Shown here piece by piece: positions 1 through 7,101 of a stretch of DNA of 14,049 nt. Both the position numbers and the translations under genes were made by a program. Under the pieces are notes generated by a model. The model had not been told where the DNA came from and did not search any database. It worked only from the letters and a program-made list of their open reading frames with translations. The first letter of the stretch is position 1; every line of letters begins with the position of its first letter. Source of the stretch: Prevotellaceae bacterium UBA3646 (GTDB lineage: Bacteria; Bacteroidota; Bacteroidia; Bacteroidales; Bacteroidaceae). The stretch is taken from the NCBI GenBank assembly GCA_002373535.1, contig DFKL01000055.1:3692-17740 (forward strand). The letters run 5' to 3'.

Positions 1-259
1 CACGCTCCACCTCACCACCGAAATCCGAGTGACCCGGAGTATCTATGATGTTGATCTTCGTATCCCCGTAGTTGATACTCACATTCTTGGACAGGATAGT
101 TATACCCCGCTCACGCTCCAGCTCGTTGTTGTCCAGCATCAGCTCGCCCGTCTGCTGGTTGTCGCGGAACAGATTCCCCGCAAGCAGCATCTTGTCCACC
201 AATGTCGTCTTGCCGTGATCCACGTGGGCAATAATAGCAATGTTCCTTATCGAACCCAT
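1..259 (-). CDS. typA: Translational GTPase TypA/BipA (partial, N-terminal 86 aa)
   Basis: TypA/BipA is a ribosome-associated GTPase of the EF-G/LepA class, involved in ribosome assembly and stress or cold adaptation. The first 86 residues are visible; the gene runs off the left edge. The P-loop AHVDHGKT is at residues 11-18, the switch I segment ERERGITI at about 48-55, and the G3 motif DTPGH at 73-77. The stretch around NQQTGELMLDNNE (34-46) separates TypA from LepA and EF-G. The start is the ATG read from 259-257; the preceding bases show no Shine-Dalgarno, as is usual in this phylum. The gene is divergent from rpsO, with a promoter at 302-331. The family call is secure; nothing can be said about the missing C-terminal domains. 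Confidence 0.97.
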   Translation of the reverse strand, partial: MGSIRNIAIIAHVDHGKTTLVDKMLLAGNLFRDNQQTGELMLDNNELERERGITILSKNVSINYGDTKINIIDTPGHSDFGGEVER

Positions 260-301
260 ATAATCAGACCCGTTGTCAGTTTAAAACAAATTTTTAGCGC
301 A

Positions 302-331
302 CAAAGATACACAAATAAAGCACAATACAAA
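302..331 (-). promoter_or_regulatory. Probable typA promoter
   Basis: On the minus strand the -7 element TATCTTTG (309-302) matches the Bacteroidota consensus TAnnTTTG. A -33 element TTTG (331-328) lies 18 nt upstream of it, slightly shorter than the usual 19-21. Transcription would start near 295, giving a leader of about 35 nt before the ATG at 259. Confidence 0.65.
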
Positions 332-416
332 GCCCCTTACACACAAAAACACCCCATTTCGACCACTTTAGCCGATATTTTTTGCCCCACGCGCACCTAT
401 TACCACATATTTTCAT

Positions 417-424
417 TACCTTTG
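417..424 (+). promoter_or_regulatory. Probable rpsO -7 promoter element
   Basis: TACCTTTG fits the Bacteroidota -7 consensus TAnnTTTG. No good TTTG is found 19-21 nt upstream; the nearest, at 381-384, is too far away. Transcription from here would give a leader of about 74 nt before rpsO. That leader has a GC-rich part at 437-475 containing short self-complementary segments such as ACCG/CGGT around a GAGG loop (437-448). Confidence 0.5.
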
Positions 425-504
425 CATCCGCATTTGACCGGAGGCGGTGACCGAGCGTATGGAAGCTGCACGGCCGAACAAGTTACTAAAACATTAAGTA
501 CATT

Positions 505-774
505 ATGTATTTGAATTCAGAAAAGAAGGTAGAGCTGTTCTCTACTTACGGCAAGGGAGCTGCCGACACCGGCAGCGCAGAAAGCCAGATTGCACTGTTC
601 ACGTTCCGTATCAAGAACCTTACGGAGCACATGAAGAAGAACCGCAAGGACCACAGCACCGAGCGTGCCCTCACCGGTCTCGTAGGTAAGCGCCGTGCGC
701 TGCTCAACTACCTCAAGAGCCGCGACATCAACCGCTACCGTGCAATCATCAAGGCACTCGGTCTGCGTAAGTAA
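505..774 (+). CDS. rpsO: 30S ribosomal protein S15
   Basis: S15 is a primary 16S rRNA binding protein of the small-subunit platform, in the cytoplasm. The 89-aa length is exactly the family norm. The conserved core is visible: GSAESQIA near residue 23, HMKKNRKDHSTERAL in the middle (the DHS rRNA-contact region), LVGKRRALLNYL, and the C-terminal IKALGLRK. The ATG at 505 is the only start giving a full-length S15. The gene stands alone, divergent from typA, and is followed 39 bp later by a perfect hairpin terminator, so it is probably monocistronic. The leader of about 74 nt could hold a feedback site, since S15 represses its own translation in several other bacteria. This is inference; no known S15 leader structure was recognised. 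Confidence 0.98.
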   Translation: MYLNSEKKVELFSTYGKGAADTGSAESQIALFTFRIKNLTEHMKKNRKDHSTERALTGLVGKRRALLNYLKSRDINRYRAIIKALGLRK

Positions 775-813
775 GACACAGGAACAACCTTCCTGACCAA
801 AAGTAACACACCG

Positions 814-847
814 GAGGGTATGCCACATTCCAGGCATACCCTCTTTC
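814..847 (+). terminator. Hairpin terminator after rpsO
   Basis: A perfect 11-bp inverted repeat (GAGGGTATGCC at 814-824, GGCATACCCTC at 833-843) encloses the 8-nt loop ACATTCCA. It is followed by a short T stretch (844-846). The T tract is weak, but the position directly after rpsO and the perfect stem support a transcription terminator. Confidence 0.8.
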
Positions 848-1092
848 CATTCCCCCCCACCTGTTGGGAAAACTGTTAATGAAAAAGTGAAGTCATCACT
901 ATTTATCCAATCACGTATGCTTCTCTTTTATCTATCTCCTACCAGCCCACCAGTCTCTAAGCCTCAAAGAGCCTCTAATTACAAAAAATATTTACACCAC
1001 CTTCTTCAAGACATCAGAAAAACAGCACTTTTCACATCTATAACACATTGAAACGCAAATATTTAGCAACCCTTCTCCTACATATCTCATAT

Positions 1093-1136
1093 ATTTCTCA
1101 TACATTTCTCATACATTTCTCATACATTTCTCATAC
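1093..1136. repeat. 11-bp tandem repeat, four exact copies
   Basis: ATTTCTCATAC occurs four times head to tail without a mismatch (1093-1103, 1104-1114, 1115-1125, 1126-1136). A degenerate copy lies immediately to the left (1082-1092) and a decaying one to the right (from 1137). The 11-bp period is close to one helical turn, so each copy shows the same face of the DNA. No gene is nearby: rpsO ends about 320 bp before it and rnr begins about 410 bp after it. Confidence 0.9.
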
Positions 1137-1305
1137 ATATAGCATACCTGTCAATACCCCCAACCACTTTCCGAAAATATTTACAAGTGGAGATAATTTC
1201 GGCAAACAGACAAACTTTTTGAGGGATATTTGCCGAGCATTCCATGCATTTATTCCTTTCCGTCCATAAGTGTTTGCCACAACTGTAAATCCGTCATTAC
1301 ACCAA

Positions 1306-1342
1306 TGATTATTGCTTAATAATCAGTGGGTTATTTACCCAC
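1306..1342. repeat. Two adjacent perfect hairpins
   Basis: TGATTATT/AATAATCA forms an 8-bp stem with a GCTT loop (1306-1325). It is followed with no gap by GTGGGT/ACCCAC, a 6-bp stem with a TATTT loop (1326-1342). Neither strand has a T tract after the structure, so it does not look like a standard intrinsic terminator. It could be part of a structured RNA, a processing site, or the end of a decayed mobile element. Confidence 0.6.
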
Positions 1343-1489
1343 CCATACTATTGTCAACAAATATTTCCGACCACAAAAAATATATTTTCTTCCAAACGGG
1401 TCGCGGCACAAGCCTCACCATCTGACGGACCGATAGCCCAGGGAGCGGAGAGGCCTGTTTTCTCTTTCAGCAGAATTTTTACACGGAAT

Positions 1490-1522
1490 TTTGTACGGAG
1501 TTCACAGATTTTTGTAAATTTG
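1490..1522 (+). promoter_or_regulatory. Promoter of the rnr-rpoN-PAP2 operon
   Basis: A -33 element TTTG (1490-1493) and a -7 element TAAATTTG (1515-1522) are separated by 21 nt, a very good match to the Bacteroidota housekeeping promoter. Transcription would start near 1529, leaving a leader of about 18 nt before the rnr ATG at 1547. The -7 element covers the in-frame TTG at 1520, so that codon cannot be the translation start of this transcript. Confidence 0.8.
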
Positions 1523-1546
1523 CACGTAGATAATCACATTCGTGCT

Positions 1547-3772
1547 ATGGGAAAGAAAAAGAGCAGCAGGTACCTGCGCAAGACAGAACTCCTTCACATG
1601 ATAGTAGACCTCTTCAACACACACGCTGGAGAGACAATGGACGTACGCCGCATCTGGCGCGAGCTGGGACTCACTTCCCACCCCTCCAAGCTCCTCTGCA
1701 TGGACTGTATCGACGACCTGCTGCTCGACGACTACCTCAAGGAAGTAGGCCGTCAGCAATACCAGCTCAATACACCCACGCAAGTCATGGAAGGACATTT
1801 CCGCCGCAAGGCCAACGGCAAGAACACGTTCCTGCCCGACGACGGTACCGAACCCATCTTCGTCGCCGAGCGCAACTCCAGGCACGCCATGGACGGAGAC
1901 CGCGTCCGCGTTACGCTCCTTGCACGTCGCAAGCGTCACATACGCGAAGCACAGGTCACGGAAATCCTCCAGCACAGCGACAAGCAGTTCGTCGGCACCA
2001 TCATCGTCCGCAAAGGCTATGCCTACCTGCAGACCGAAGACCGCACGCTGGCCAACGACATATTCATCCCCAAGTCCATGATGCGCAAGGCCGTCAACGG
2101 AGACAAGGTCGTAGTCCGCATAGCCGAGTGGCCCGAAGACTCCAAGAACCCCATCGGCAAAGTCGTGGACATACTCGGCAAGACCGGAGAAAACAACGCT
2201 GAGATGCATGCCATCCTCGCTGAATACGGACTGCCCTACACATATCCCAAGAACGTCGAAGCAGCTGCCGACAAGATACCCGTCCAGATACCCGAAAGCG
2301 AGATAGCACGCCGCAAGGACATGCGCGACGTCCTCACCATGACCATCGACCCACACGATGCCAAGGACTTCGACGACGCGATATCAATCCGTGCCCTCAA
2401 GCCAGGCCTCTACGAAGTCGGCGTACACATAGCAGACGTATCCTACTACGTCACCGAAAACTCCGTCATAGACCGTGAAGCACTCAAGCGCGGCACCAGC
2501 GTCTACCTCGTAGACCGCACCATCCCCATGCTGCCAGAGAAACTGTGCAACAACCTCTGCTCCCTGCGGCCTGACGAAGACAAGCTCACGTTCTCCGTCC
2601 TGTTCAAGATAAACGAGAAAGCCGAAGTCAAGGACTACGAAATCCTCCATACCGTGACACGCAGCAACCGGCGCTTCACATACGAGGAAGTACAGCAGAT
2701 ACTCGAAGAAGAACACGAGGCCAGTCCGCAGGACTACGATGCACCTGGCGACTACCTCGCCCCCATCGAAGACCACGAGCCCACCACCCGTTTCCTGCCA
2801 GGCAGCGAGGAACGCAGGCTCCTCATCGTCCTCAACCGCATGGCACACGAGTTGCGCAGAAAGCGCTTCCTTCACGGCTCCGTAGACTTCGACCGCAGCG
2901 AGGTACGCTTCAGGCTCGACGACAAAGGCAAGCCCACAGGCGTATATTTCAAGGTAGCCAAGGACGCAAACAAGCTCGTCGAGGAATTCATGCTCCTTGC
3001 CAACCGCACCGTTGCCGAGAGTATAGGCAAGGTTCCCAAGAACCAGAAGGCCAAATGTCTGCCATACCGCATACACGAAGCCCCAGACCCTGACAAGCTG
3101 CTCAACCTCAGCGACTTCGTAGGCAAGTTCGGCTACAAGCTCAAGACCAACGGCACGTCAGGCGACATATCCAAGAACCTCAATAAAATGCTTGCCGAAG
3201 TCCGAGGCAAGGCCGAGCAGAACGTCATCGAGCTCGTCACGCTGCGAGCCATGATGAAAGCCCGCTACAGCGTACACAACATCGGCCACTACGGCCTCGC
3301 ATTCGAATACTACACACACTTCACGTCCCCAATCCGCCGCTATCCAGACCTCATGGTTCACCGCCTGCTCACCAAGTATGCCGCAGGCGGACGCAGTGCC
3401 AATCCGGTCAAGTACGAAGAACTCTGCGACCAGTGCAGCGATGCCGAGCAGACTGCAGCACAGGCCGAACGCTCCAGCATCAAGTACAAGCAGGTCGAAT
3501 TCATGAAGGATCACCTTGGCGAAACCTTCACCGGCACCATCAGCGGAGTGACCGAGTTCGGCCTCTACGTCGAAGTCACCGAGAACAAGTGCGAAGGCTT
3601 CGTACCCCTCCGCGACCTGGACGACGACTACTACGAGTTCGACGAGAAGAACTTCTGCCTGCGTGGCCGCAGACGCCATAACCAATACAACCTGGGCGAC
3701 GAGGTAACCATCCAGGTAGCCAGGGCAGACCTGTACCACAAGCAACTCGACTACAAGCTGGTAAAAGACTAA
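1547..3772 (+). CDS. rnr: Ribonuclease R (3'-5' exoribonuclease, RNB family)
   Basis: RNase R degrades structured RNA processively from the 3' end, in mRNA and rRNA turnover and quality control in the cytoplasm. The product has 741 aa. A winged-helix-like N-terminus (about 10-75) precedes cold-shock/OB domains (about 80-215). The RNB catalytic domain carries TIDPHDAKDFDDA at 266-278, with the metal-binding aspartates D268, D274, D276 and D277, and HFTSPIRRYPDL at 591-602. A C-terminal S1 domain (about 657-738) follows. The long basic tail of enterobacterial RNase R is absent. The ATG at 1547 was chosen because an in-frame TTG at 1520 lies inside the promoter -7 element. It is the first gene of an operon: rpoN begins 16 bp after its stop. 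No frameshift or missing catalytic residue was seen. Confidence 0.96.
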   Translation: MGKKKSSRYLRKTELLHMIVDLFNTHAGETMDVRRIWRELGLTSHPSKLLCMDCIDDLLLDDYLKEVGRQQYQLNTPTQVMEGHFRRKANGKNTFLPDDGTEPIFVAERNSRHAMDGDRVRVTLLARRKRHIREAQVTEILQHSDKQFVGTIIVRKGYAYLQTEDRTLANDIFIPKSMMRKAVNGDKVVVRIAEWPEDSKNPIGKVVDILGKTGENNAEMHAILAEYGLPYTYPKNVEAAADKIPVQIPESEIARRKDMRDVLTMTIDPHDAKDFDDAISIRALKPGLYEVGVHIADVSYYVTENSVIDREALKRGTSVYLVDRTIPMLPEKLCNNLCSLRPDEDKLTFSVLFKINEKAEVKDYEILHTVTRSNRRFTYEEVQQILEEEHEASPQDYDAPGDYLAPIEDHEPTTRFLPGSEERRLLIVLNRMAHELRRKRFLHGSVDFDRSEVRFRLDDKGKPTGVYFKVAKDANKLVEEFMLLANRTVAESIGKVPKNQKAKCLPYRIHEAPDPDKLLNLSDFVGKFGYKLKTNGTSGDISKNLNKMLAEVRGKAEQNVIELVTLRAMMKARYSVHNIGHYGLAFEYYTHFTSPIRRYPDLMVHRLLTKYAAGGRSANPVKYEELCDQCSDAEQTAAQAERSSIKYKQVEFMKDHLGETFTGTISGVTEFGLYVEVTENKCEGFVPLRDLDDDYYEFDEKNFCLRGRRRHNQYNLGDEVTIQVARADLYHKQLDYKLVKD

Positions 3773-3788
3773 AAACACCCGACAGACC

Positions 3789-5183
3789 GTGAAGACAGGA
3801 CTCACGCAGATACAGCAGCAGAAACTCACGCAAGAGCAGATACAACAGCAATCTGCCATGCAGGTACTGGCAGCACGCCTTACCGAGCTGCCAGTCGAAA
3901 GCCTGCGCGAACGAGTACAGGCCGAGCTTGACGAGAACCCATACCTCGAGACACGCCAGGATCTTGACAAGGCCGTCACCGACAGCCGTGCCAGCCAGGA
4001 CAGCGAGTACGACCAGCGCAAGGACTACAGCAGCGAAGACGACATACCCGACTACATGCTGCACGACAACCGACACAGCGCCGAAGACCGGGAAACTGCC
4101 GGCATCATCGCCGCAGACACCCCCAGCTTCTACGAGCAGCTCAAGGAACAGGCAGGCGGATACCAGCTCGACGACCACGACCGCAAGGTACTCGAATACA
4201 TTATCGGCAGCCTCGGCGACGACGGTCTCCTGCACAAGCCGCTGCACGAGATAGCCGACGAGCTCACCGTCTACCACTGGTGCGACACCACCGAGGCAGA
4301 CGTCGAACGCATGCTTGGCATCCTGTGGCAGTTCGAGCCGACAGGCGTCGGGGCACGCAACCTGCAGGAATGCCTCATACTGCAGTGCCGCAAGTACCGC
4401 CACACACAACTGCAGGAAATCATAACCCATGACTGGGACGACATAAAGCACAACCGCTGGTCACACATCCGCGACCGCTACCACCTCACCGCCGGCGAGA
4501 CCGACGACCTCCGTGCCCAGATGCACCGCCTCAACCCACGTCCCGGCAATGCCATGAGCGAGAAAGACCACAACGTCACACAGACCATAATACCCGATTT
4601 CACCGTCGAAGTCGATTCCGACGGTCATATCAGCCTCACCCTCAACGACACCGACATCCCCACCCTGCAGATATCCGACGACGCACAAGACCTCATCGAC
4701 CAGAGCTTCGTACGCGAATACGTGAACAAGGGCAAGCTCTTCATCAGCGCCATGCTGCAACGCCGGCAGACCATGCTGCACACCATGCAGGCAATCATAC
4801 GCATCCAGAAGAACTACTTTACAGAAGGAGACGAGAGCCGGCTCAAGCCCATGCGGCTCGAAGACATAGCCCGCATCACCAAGCTCGATCCCAGCACCGT
4901 CTCACGTGTCTGCAACAGCAAATACGTCGATACCCCATACGGCATACACCCCCTGAAATGGTTCTTCACCACAGCCATCGGGAGCAGTACCGGAGAGACC
5001 ACCACGCGACAAGTCCGCAACGCCCTGCAGGAAATCATCGACAACGAGGACAAGCACGCACCGCTGGGAGACGACCAGATAGCCCGCATCCTCAACGGCA
5101 AGGGCTACGACGTGGCACGCCGCACCGTATCCAAGTACCGCGAACAGATGGGCATCCCCACCAGCAGAATGAGGAAGCAATGA
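3789..5183 (+). CDS. rpoN: RNA polymerase sigma-54 factor
   Basis: Sigma-54 directs RNA polymerase to -24/-12 promoters and needs an AAA+ activator; none is encoded in this window. The 464-aa protein has the full layout: a Gln-rich region I (1-50) that contacts activators and -12 DNA, an acidic region II (about 55-105), a core-binding domain (about 110-300) with EPTGVGARNLQECL at 183-196, an HTH (about 357-394, LEDIARITKLDPSTVSRV), and the RpoN box ARRTVSKYRE at 443-452 that reads the -24 element. The start is GTG at 3789, chosen because it yields the expected region I from its first residues and lies 16 bp after rnr. Its stop overlaps the start of the next gene (ATGA at 5180-5183), which suggests translational coupling. 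Confidence 0.97.
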   Translation: MKTGLTQIQQQKLTQEQIQQQSAMQVLAARLTELPVESLRERVQAELDENPYLETRQDLDKAVTDSRASQDSEYDQRKDYSSEDDIPDYMLHDNRHSAEDRETAGIIAADTPSFYEQLKEQAGGYQLDDHDRKVLEYIIGSLGDDGLLHKPLHEIADELTVYHWCDTTEADVERMLGILWQFEPTGVGARNLQECLILQCRKYRHTQLQEIITHDWDDIKHNRWSHIRDRYHLTAGETDDLRAQMHRLNPRPGNAMSEKDHNVTQTIIPDFTVEVDSDGHISLTLNDTDIPTLQISDDAQDLIDQSFVREYVNKGKLFISAMLQRRQTMLHTMQAIIRIQKNYFTEGDESRLKPMRLEDIARITKLDPSTVSRVCNSKYVDTPYGIHPLKWFFTTAIGSSTGETTTRQVRNALQEIIDNEDKHAPLGDDQIARILNGKGYDVARRTVSKYREQMGIPTSRMRKQ

Positions 5184-5815
5184 GCAAGGAAAAAATCAGA
5201 GCCATACGCATCATCATAGCCGCAGCCCACATCCTCTCCGGCATCTTCGTCCCTTCATACTACCCCTTCGTGGGCTTCGCAATACTCTTCACCGCCACAT
5301 ACATGAGCCTGCTCCCCCTGGACTTCAAGCTCATAGTACTCGGCACCGTATACATCTTCACCATAGCAATGCCATGGCTGGGAGGGAAAATGGTACGGCG
5401 CATATACGGATGGACACATCACCAGATGCACATGCAGCACCATCGCGCCACCGCCTACGTCATCAAGATAATCTGCTACATCTGCTGCCTGCAATTCTGC
5501 AGCAGCATGAACCTCCCCAGTTTCATGGGAGCAATCATCGCCGTCAGCCTGCTTGTCAACTGCACCTGTGTCATCATCAACTTCAGATACCACATCAGTG
5601 CGCACTCTGCCGGCACCGGGGCAATCATAGGGGCGCTGCTGGCCTATACCACCATCTTCACCTTCAACCCGCTATGGTGGCTGTGTGCCGCAATTCTCCT
5701 CTCAGGCGCAGTGATGAGCAGCCGCATGCTCATACACAACCATACACTACCCCAAGTCCTCGGCGGCACCGCCGTCGGCATCCTGTGCGGATACATCGGC
5801 ATCATCCTCACGTAG
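5180..5815 (+). CDS. PAP2-superfamily integral membrane protein
   Basis: A 211-aa membrane protein with about five or six hydrophobic segments (near 10-35, 50-68, 92-108, 112-132, 145-178 and 192-210). It resembles lipid phosphatases of the PAP2 superfamily, which remove phosphate from membrane lipids such as undecaprenyl pyrophosphate or phosphatidic acid. Conserved pieces are visible: QHHR at 86-89 in the place of the first motif, ISAH at 139-142 in the place of PSGH, and SR-x5-H at 181-188 with the nucleophile-type H188. The Asp expected four residues after that His is Gln192 and the first motif is weak, so catalysis is uncertain. It is translationally coupled to rpoN. Its 3' end overlaps the convergent EFR1 gene by 69 bp. 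The substrate is unknown. Confidence 0.8.
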   Translation: MSKEKIRAIRIIIAAAHILSGIFVPSYYPFVGFAILFTATYMSLLPLDFKLIVLGTVYIFTIAMPWLGGKMVRRIYGWTHHQMHMQHHRATAYVIKIICYICCLQFCSSMNLPSFMGAIIAVSLLVNCTCVIINFRYHISAHSAGTGAIIGALLAYTTIFTFNPLWWLCAAILLSGAVMSSRMLIHNHTLPQVLGGTAVGILCGYIGIILT

Positions 5816-6574
5816 CCACCTTTTCCCGAAGAAATACTGTCCCTTGCCCCTCGTGTACCAGCCATACTGCGCTACATTGCGCGGACAATGGTGGTAGCAT
5901 GCCATACACTCGATACATCCGCCCCTCCACTGCGGACGGCCGTCGGACATGACGATATTCGATACCGGGCACACCCTGGCACAAGTACCGCACCCGTTGC
6001 AGCCGTCCAGGACGTGATATTTCCTGTCGCTGGCCATACGCACGAAGACGGGTCGTATCACGTACGACTTTACGAAAGGCATCACCCCCCTCTTCTCGTC
6101 CCATACCGACTGCCTGCCGCCTATCTGCCGAATCACCTGCGGCAACTTCTCACGGGCAGCCCGTATCTTCTGCCTTGCACCCTGCTTCGTATCCAGACGG
6201 AAGCCTGGCAATGCAAGGTAAGTCTCCGGCATTACGAAGCAGAAGCAGGCATCCGGCACCAGACCGGCCCCGGCCAGCGTCTCCTCAAACAACCTGCGCG
6301 TATGTCCCATGTCGTCACCACAGGTACAGGCAAACCATGTATAGCGTGCCGTCCCATGCCAGTGACACCGCTGCACGAACTGCTCCACAATCCGCGGCGC
6401 TCCCCATGCATATACAGGAAATACAAAGCCTATGGACTCGTCCGGACCTATGTCGTACCCGAACTCCCCCTGCCTCAGCAGGTCTGGAATGTAACAAAGC
6501 CGTTCACCCAGTCCGGCAGCCAGTTCCCTGGCTATCCACCGGCTGTTGCCGCATGCAGAATAATAGAAAATCAT
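5747..6574 (-). CDS. EFR1-type protein: flavodoxin domain plus two 4Fe-4S sites
   Basis: A 275-aa cytoplasmic electron-transfer protein. The N-terminus (about 1-150) is flavodoxin-like, with YYSACGNSRWIA at 4-15 as the probable FMN phosphate loop. Two ferredoxin-type motifs follow, CxxCxxCxxxCP at C192/C195/C198/C202 and at C220/C223/C226/C230, enough for two 4Fe-4S clusters. This arrangement is that of the EFR1 family, whose redox partners are mostly unknown. The start is the ATG read from 6574, 9 bp after the stop of the Fur-family gene, so the two are probably co-transcribed. The last 22 residues are acidic, Ala/Asp-rich, and read antisense through the end of the PAP2 gene. They look like an added tail after loss of an earlier stop codon. 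Confidence 0.88.
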   Translation of the reverse strand: MIFYYSACGNSRWIARELAAGLGERLCYIPDLLRQGEFGYDIGPDESIGFVFPVYAWGAPRIVEQFVQRCHWHGTARYTWFACTCGDDMGHTRRLFEETLAGAGLVPDACFCFVMPETYLALPGFRLDTKQGARQKIRAAREKLPQVIRQIGGRQSVWDEKRGVMPFVKSYVIRPVFVRMASDRKYHVLDGCNGCGTCARVCPVSNIVMSDGRPQWRGGCIECMACYHHCPRNVAQYGWYTRGKGQYFFGKRWLREDDADVSAQDADGGAAEDLG

Positions 6575-6583
6575 AATCCCCGG

Positions 6584-6988
6584 CTATTTACGGCAAGCAG
6601 GGCATACACCCTTTACGATATATTCGACATCCTCCGGCACAAACCCCTCGGGTAAATCCACCTGCGGAATGACATAGTCCGTCAGGCAATAAGTCTTTCC
6701 GCACACTCCGCAAGTAAAATGTATATGGTTCAGGTGTACGTCTCCTTCGCACCTGCACAGGCAGTATTTCTGCCTGCCGGTACCATCGTCGATCTCATGC
6801 AGCAGGCTATGTTGCACAAACAACCTCAGAGTCCTGAAAATACTCGAACGGTCCATTTCAGGCATCTGCTGCTCCAGGTCTGACAGCGAGAAAGCCTTGT
6901 ACCTGTCCTTCACCGCCCGCCATACCAGCATGCGCACAGCCGTGGGACGCACCCCATGTTCAGCCAGATAATCCCCTATATCTTCCAT
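6584..6988 (-). CDS. Fur-family metal-responsive transcriptional regulator
   Basis: A 134-aa DNA-binding repressor of the Fur/Zur/PerR family. The winged helix covers about 1-75, with the recognition region DRSSIFRTLRLFV at 46-58. The C-terminal dimerisation and metal-binding part has a His cluster (H85, H88, H90) and two CxxC pairs (C93/C96 and C129/C132), the usual structural zinc site. The start is the ATG read from 6988; an upstream in-frame extension to 7093 would cross the promoter and read as hydrophobic nonsense. It is transcribed divergently from a Cu/Zn-type efflux permease and together with the EFR1 gene, so it probably senses a transition metal, zinc being the most likely, and controls both. 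Which metal it senses cannot be decided from sequence. Confidence 0.92.
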   Translation of the reverse strand: MEDIGDYLAEHGVRPTAVRMLVWRAVKDRYKAFSLSDLEQQMPEMDRSSIFRTLRLFVQHSLLHEIDDGTGRQKYCLCRCEGDVHLNHIHFTCGVCGKTYCLTDYVIPQVDLPEGFVPEDVEYIVKGVCPACRK

Positions 6989-7026
6989 AACTAACAACAA
7001 TAACTGGCCTATGAAGCCATAAGCTT

Positions 7027-7081
7027 GTGCAAAGATACGAAATTGCCACCGAGTTGCAACAAAAAACCAATAACTTTGCAC
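7027..7081 (+). promoter_or_regulatory. Divergent operator region and permease promoter
   Basis: TAACTTTG (7071-7078) is the likely -7 element for the permease; its -33 element is poor. The sequence GTGCAAAG (7027-7034) is repeated in exact inverted orientation as CTTTGCAC (7074-7081), so the two divergent -7/+1 regions mirror each other. The palindrome GTTGCAAC (7053-7060) lies nearly at the centre. This is a plausible binding region for the adjacent Fur-family regulator; the actual site is inferred. Confidence 0.5.
7030..7060 (-). promoter_or_regulatory. Promoter of the Fur-family regulator operon
   Basis: On the minus strand, -7 TATCTTTG (7037-7030) lies 19 nt downstream of GTTG (7060-7057), which serves as the -33 element. 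Transcription would start near 7023, giving a leader of about 34 nt. The -33 element is half of the 8-bp palindrome GTTGCAAC (7053-7060), so a repressor bound there would block it. Confidence 0.65.
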
Positions 7082-7101
7082 CACAAAAAACAAAACAAGC
7101 C

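Larger units (their letters stand above)
848..1489. other. Long AT-rich intergenic region without a convincing gene
   Basis: About 640 bp between the rpsO terminator and the rnr promoter contain no reading frame with protein-like composition. Seen here: a small inverted repeat AGTGA/TCACT around AGTCA (886-900), an 11-bp tandem repeat (1093-1136), an imperfect hairpin with CCGAAA/TTTCGG arms (1171-1202), and two adjacent perfect hairpins (1306-1342). The only longer plus-strand frame (1048-1269) is a translation of the 11-bp repeat and looks fortuitous. The region could hold an unrecognised RNA or the remains of a mobile element. Confidence 0.6.

Noticed and set aside
29..514. Plus-strand frame of 161 codons at the left edge
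   Set aside because: It is antisense to typA and then runs through the divergent promoter region; its product has no family resemblance.
1093..1136. CRISPR array
   Set aside because: The units are only 11 bp and directly abut, with no spacers and no cas genes.
1048..1269. Plus-strand frame of 73 codons in the rpsO-rnr gap
   Set aside because: Its composition is dictated by the 11-bp repeat (Ile/Ser/His/Phe-rich), and no promoter or homology supports it.
1520..1546. TTG start for rnr, nine codons upstream of the ATG
   Set aside because: It overlaps the promoter -7 element, so it would not be in the mRNA.
1502..4451. Several long antisense frames opposite rnr and rpoN (for example 1502-2356, 2384-3076, 3576-4451)
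   Set aside because: They mirror the codon bias of the sense genes, give Val/Leu/Cys-rich nonsense, and the sense genes are unmistakable.
5888..6655. Plus-strand frame of 255 codons
   Set aside because: It is antisense to the EFR1 gene, whose flavodoxin and 4Fe-4S motifs are clear.
6989..7093. N-terminal extension of the Fur-family protein
   Set aside because: It would cross the predicted promoter and encode a hydrophobic, atypical sequence; Fur proteins begin close to the ATG at 6988.
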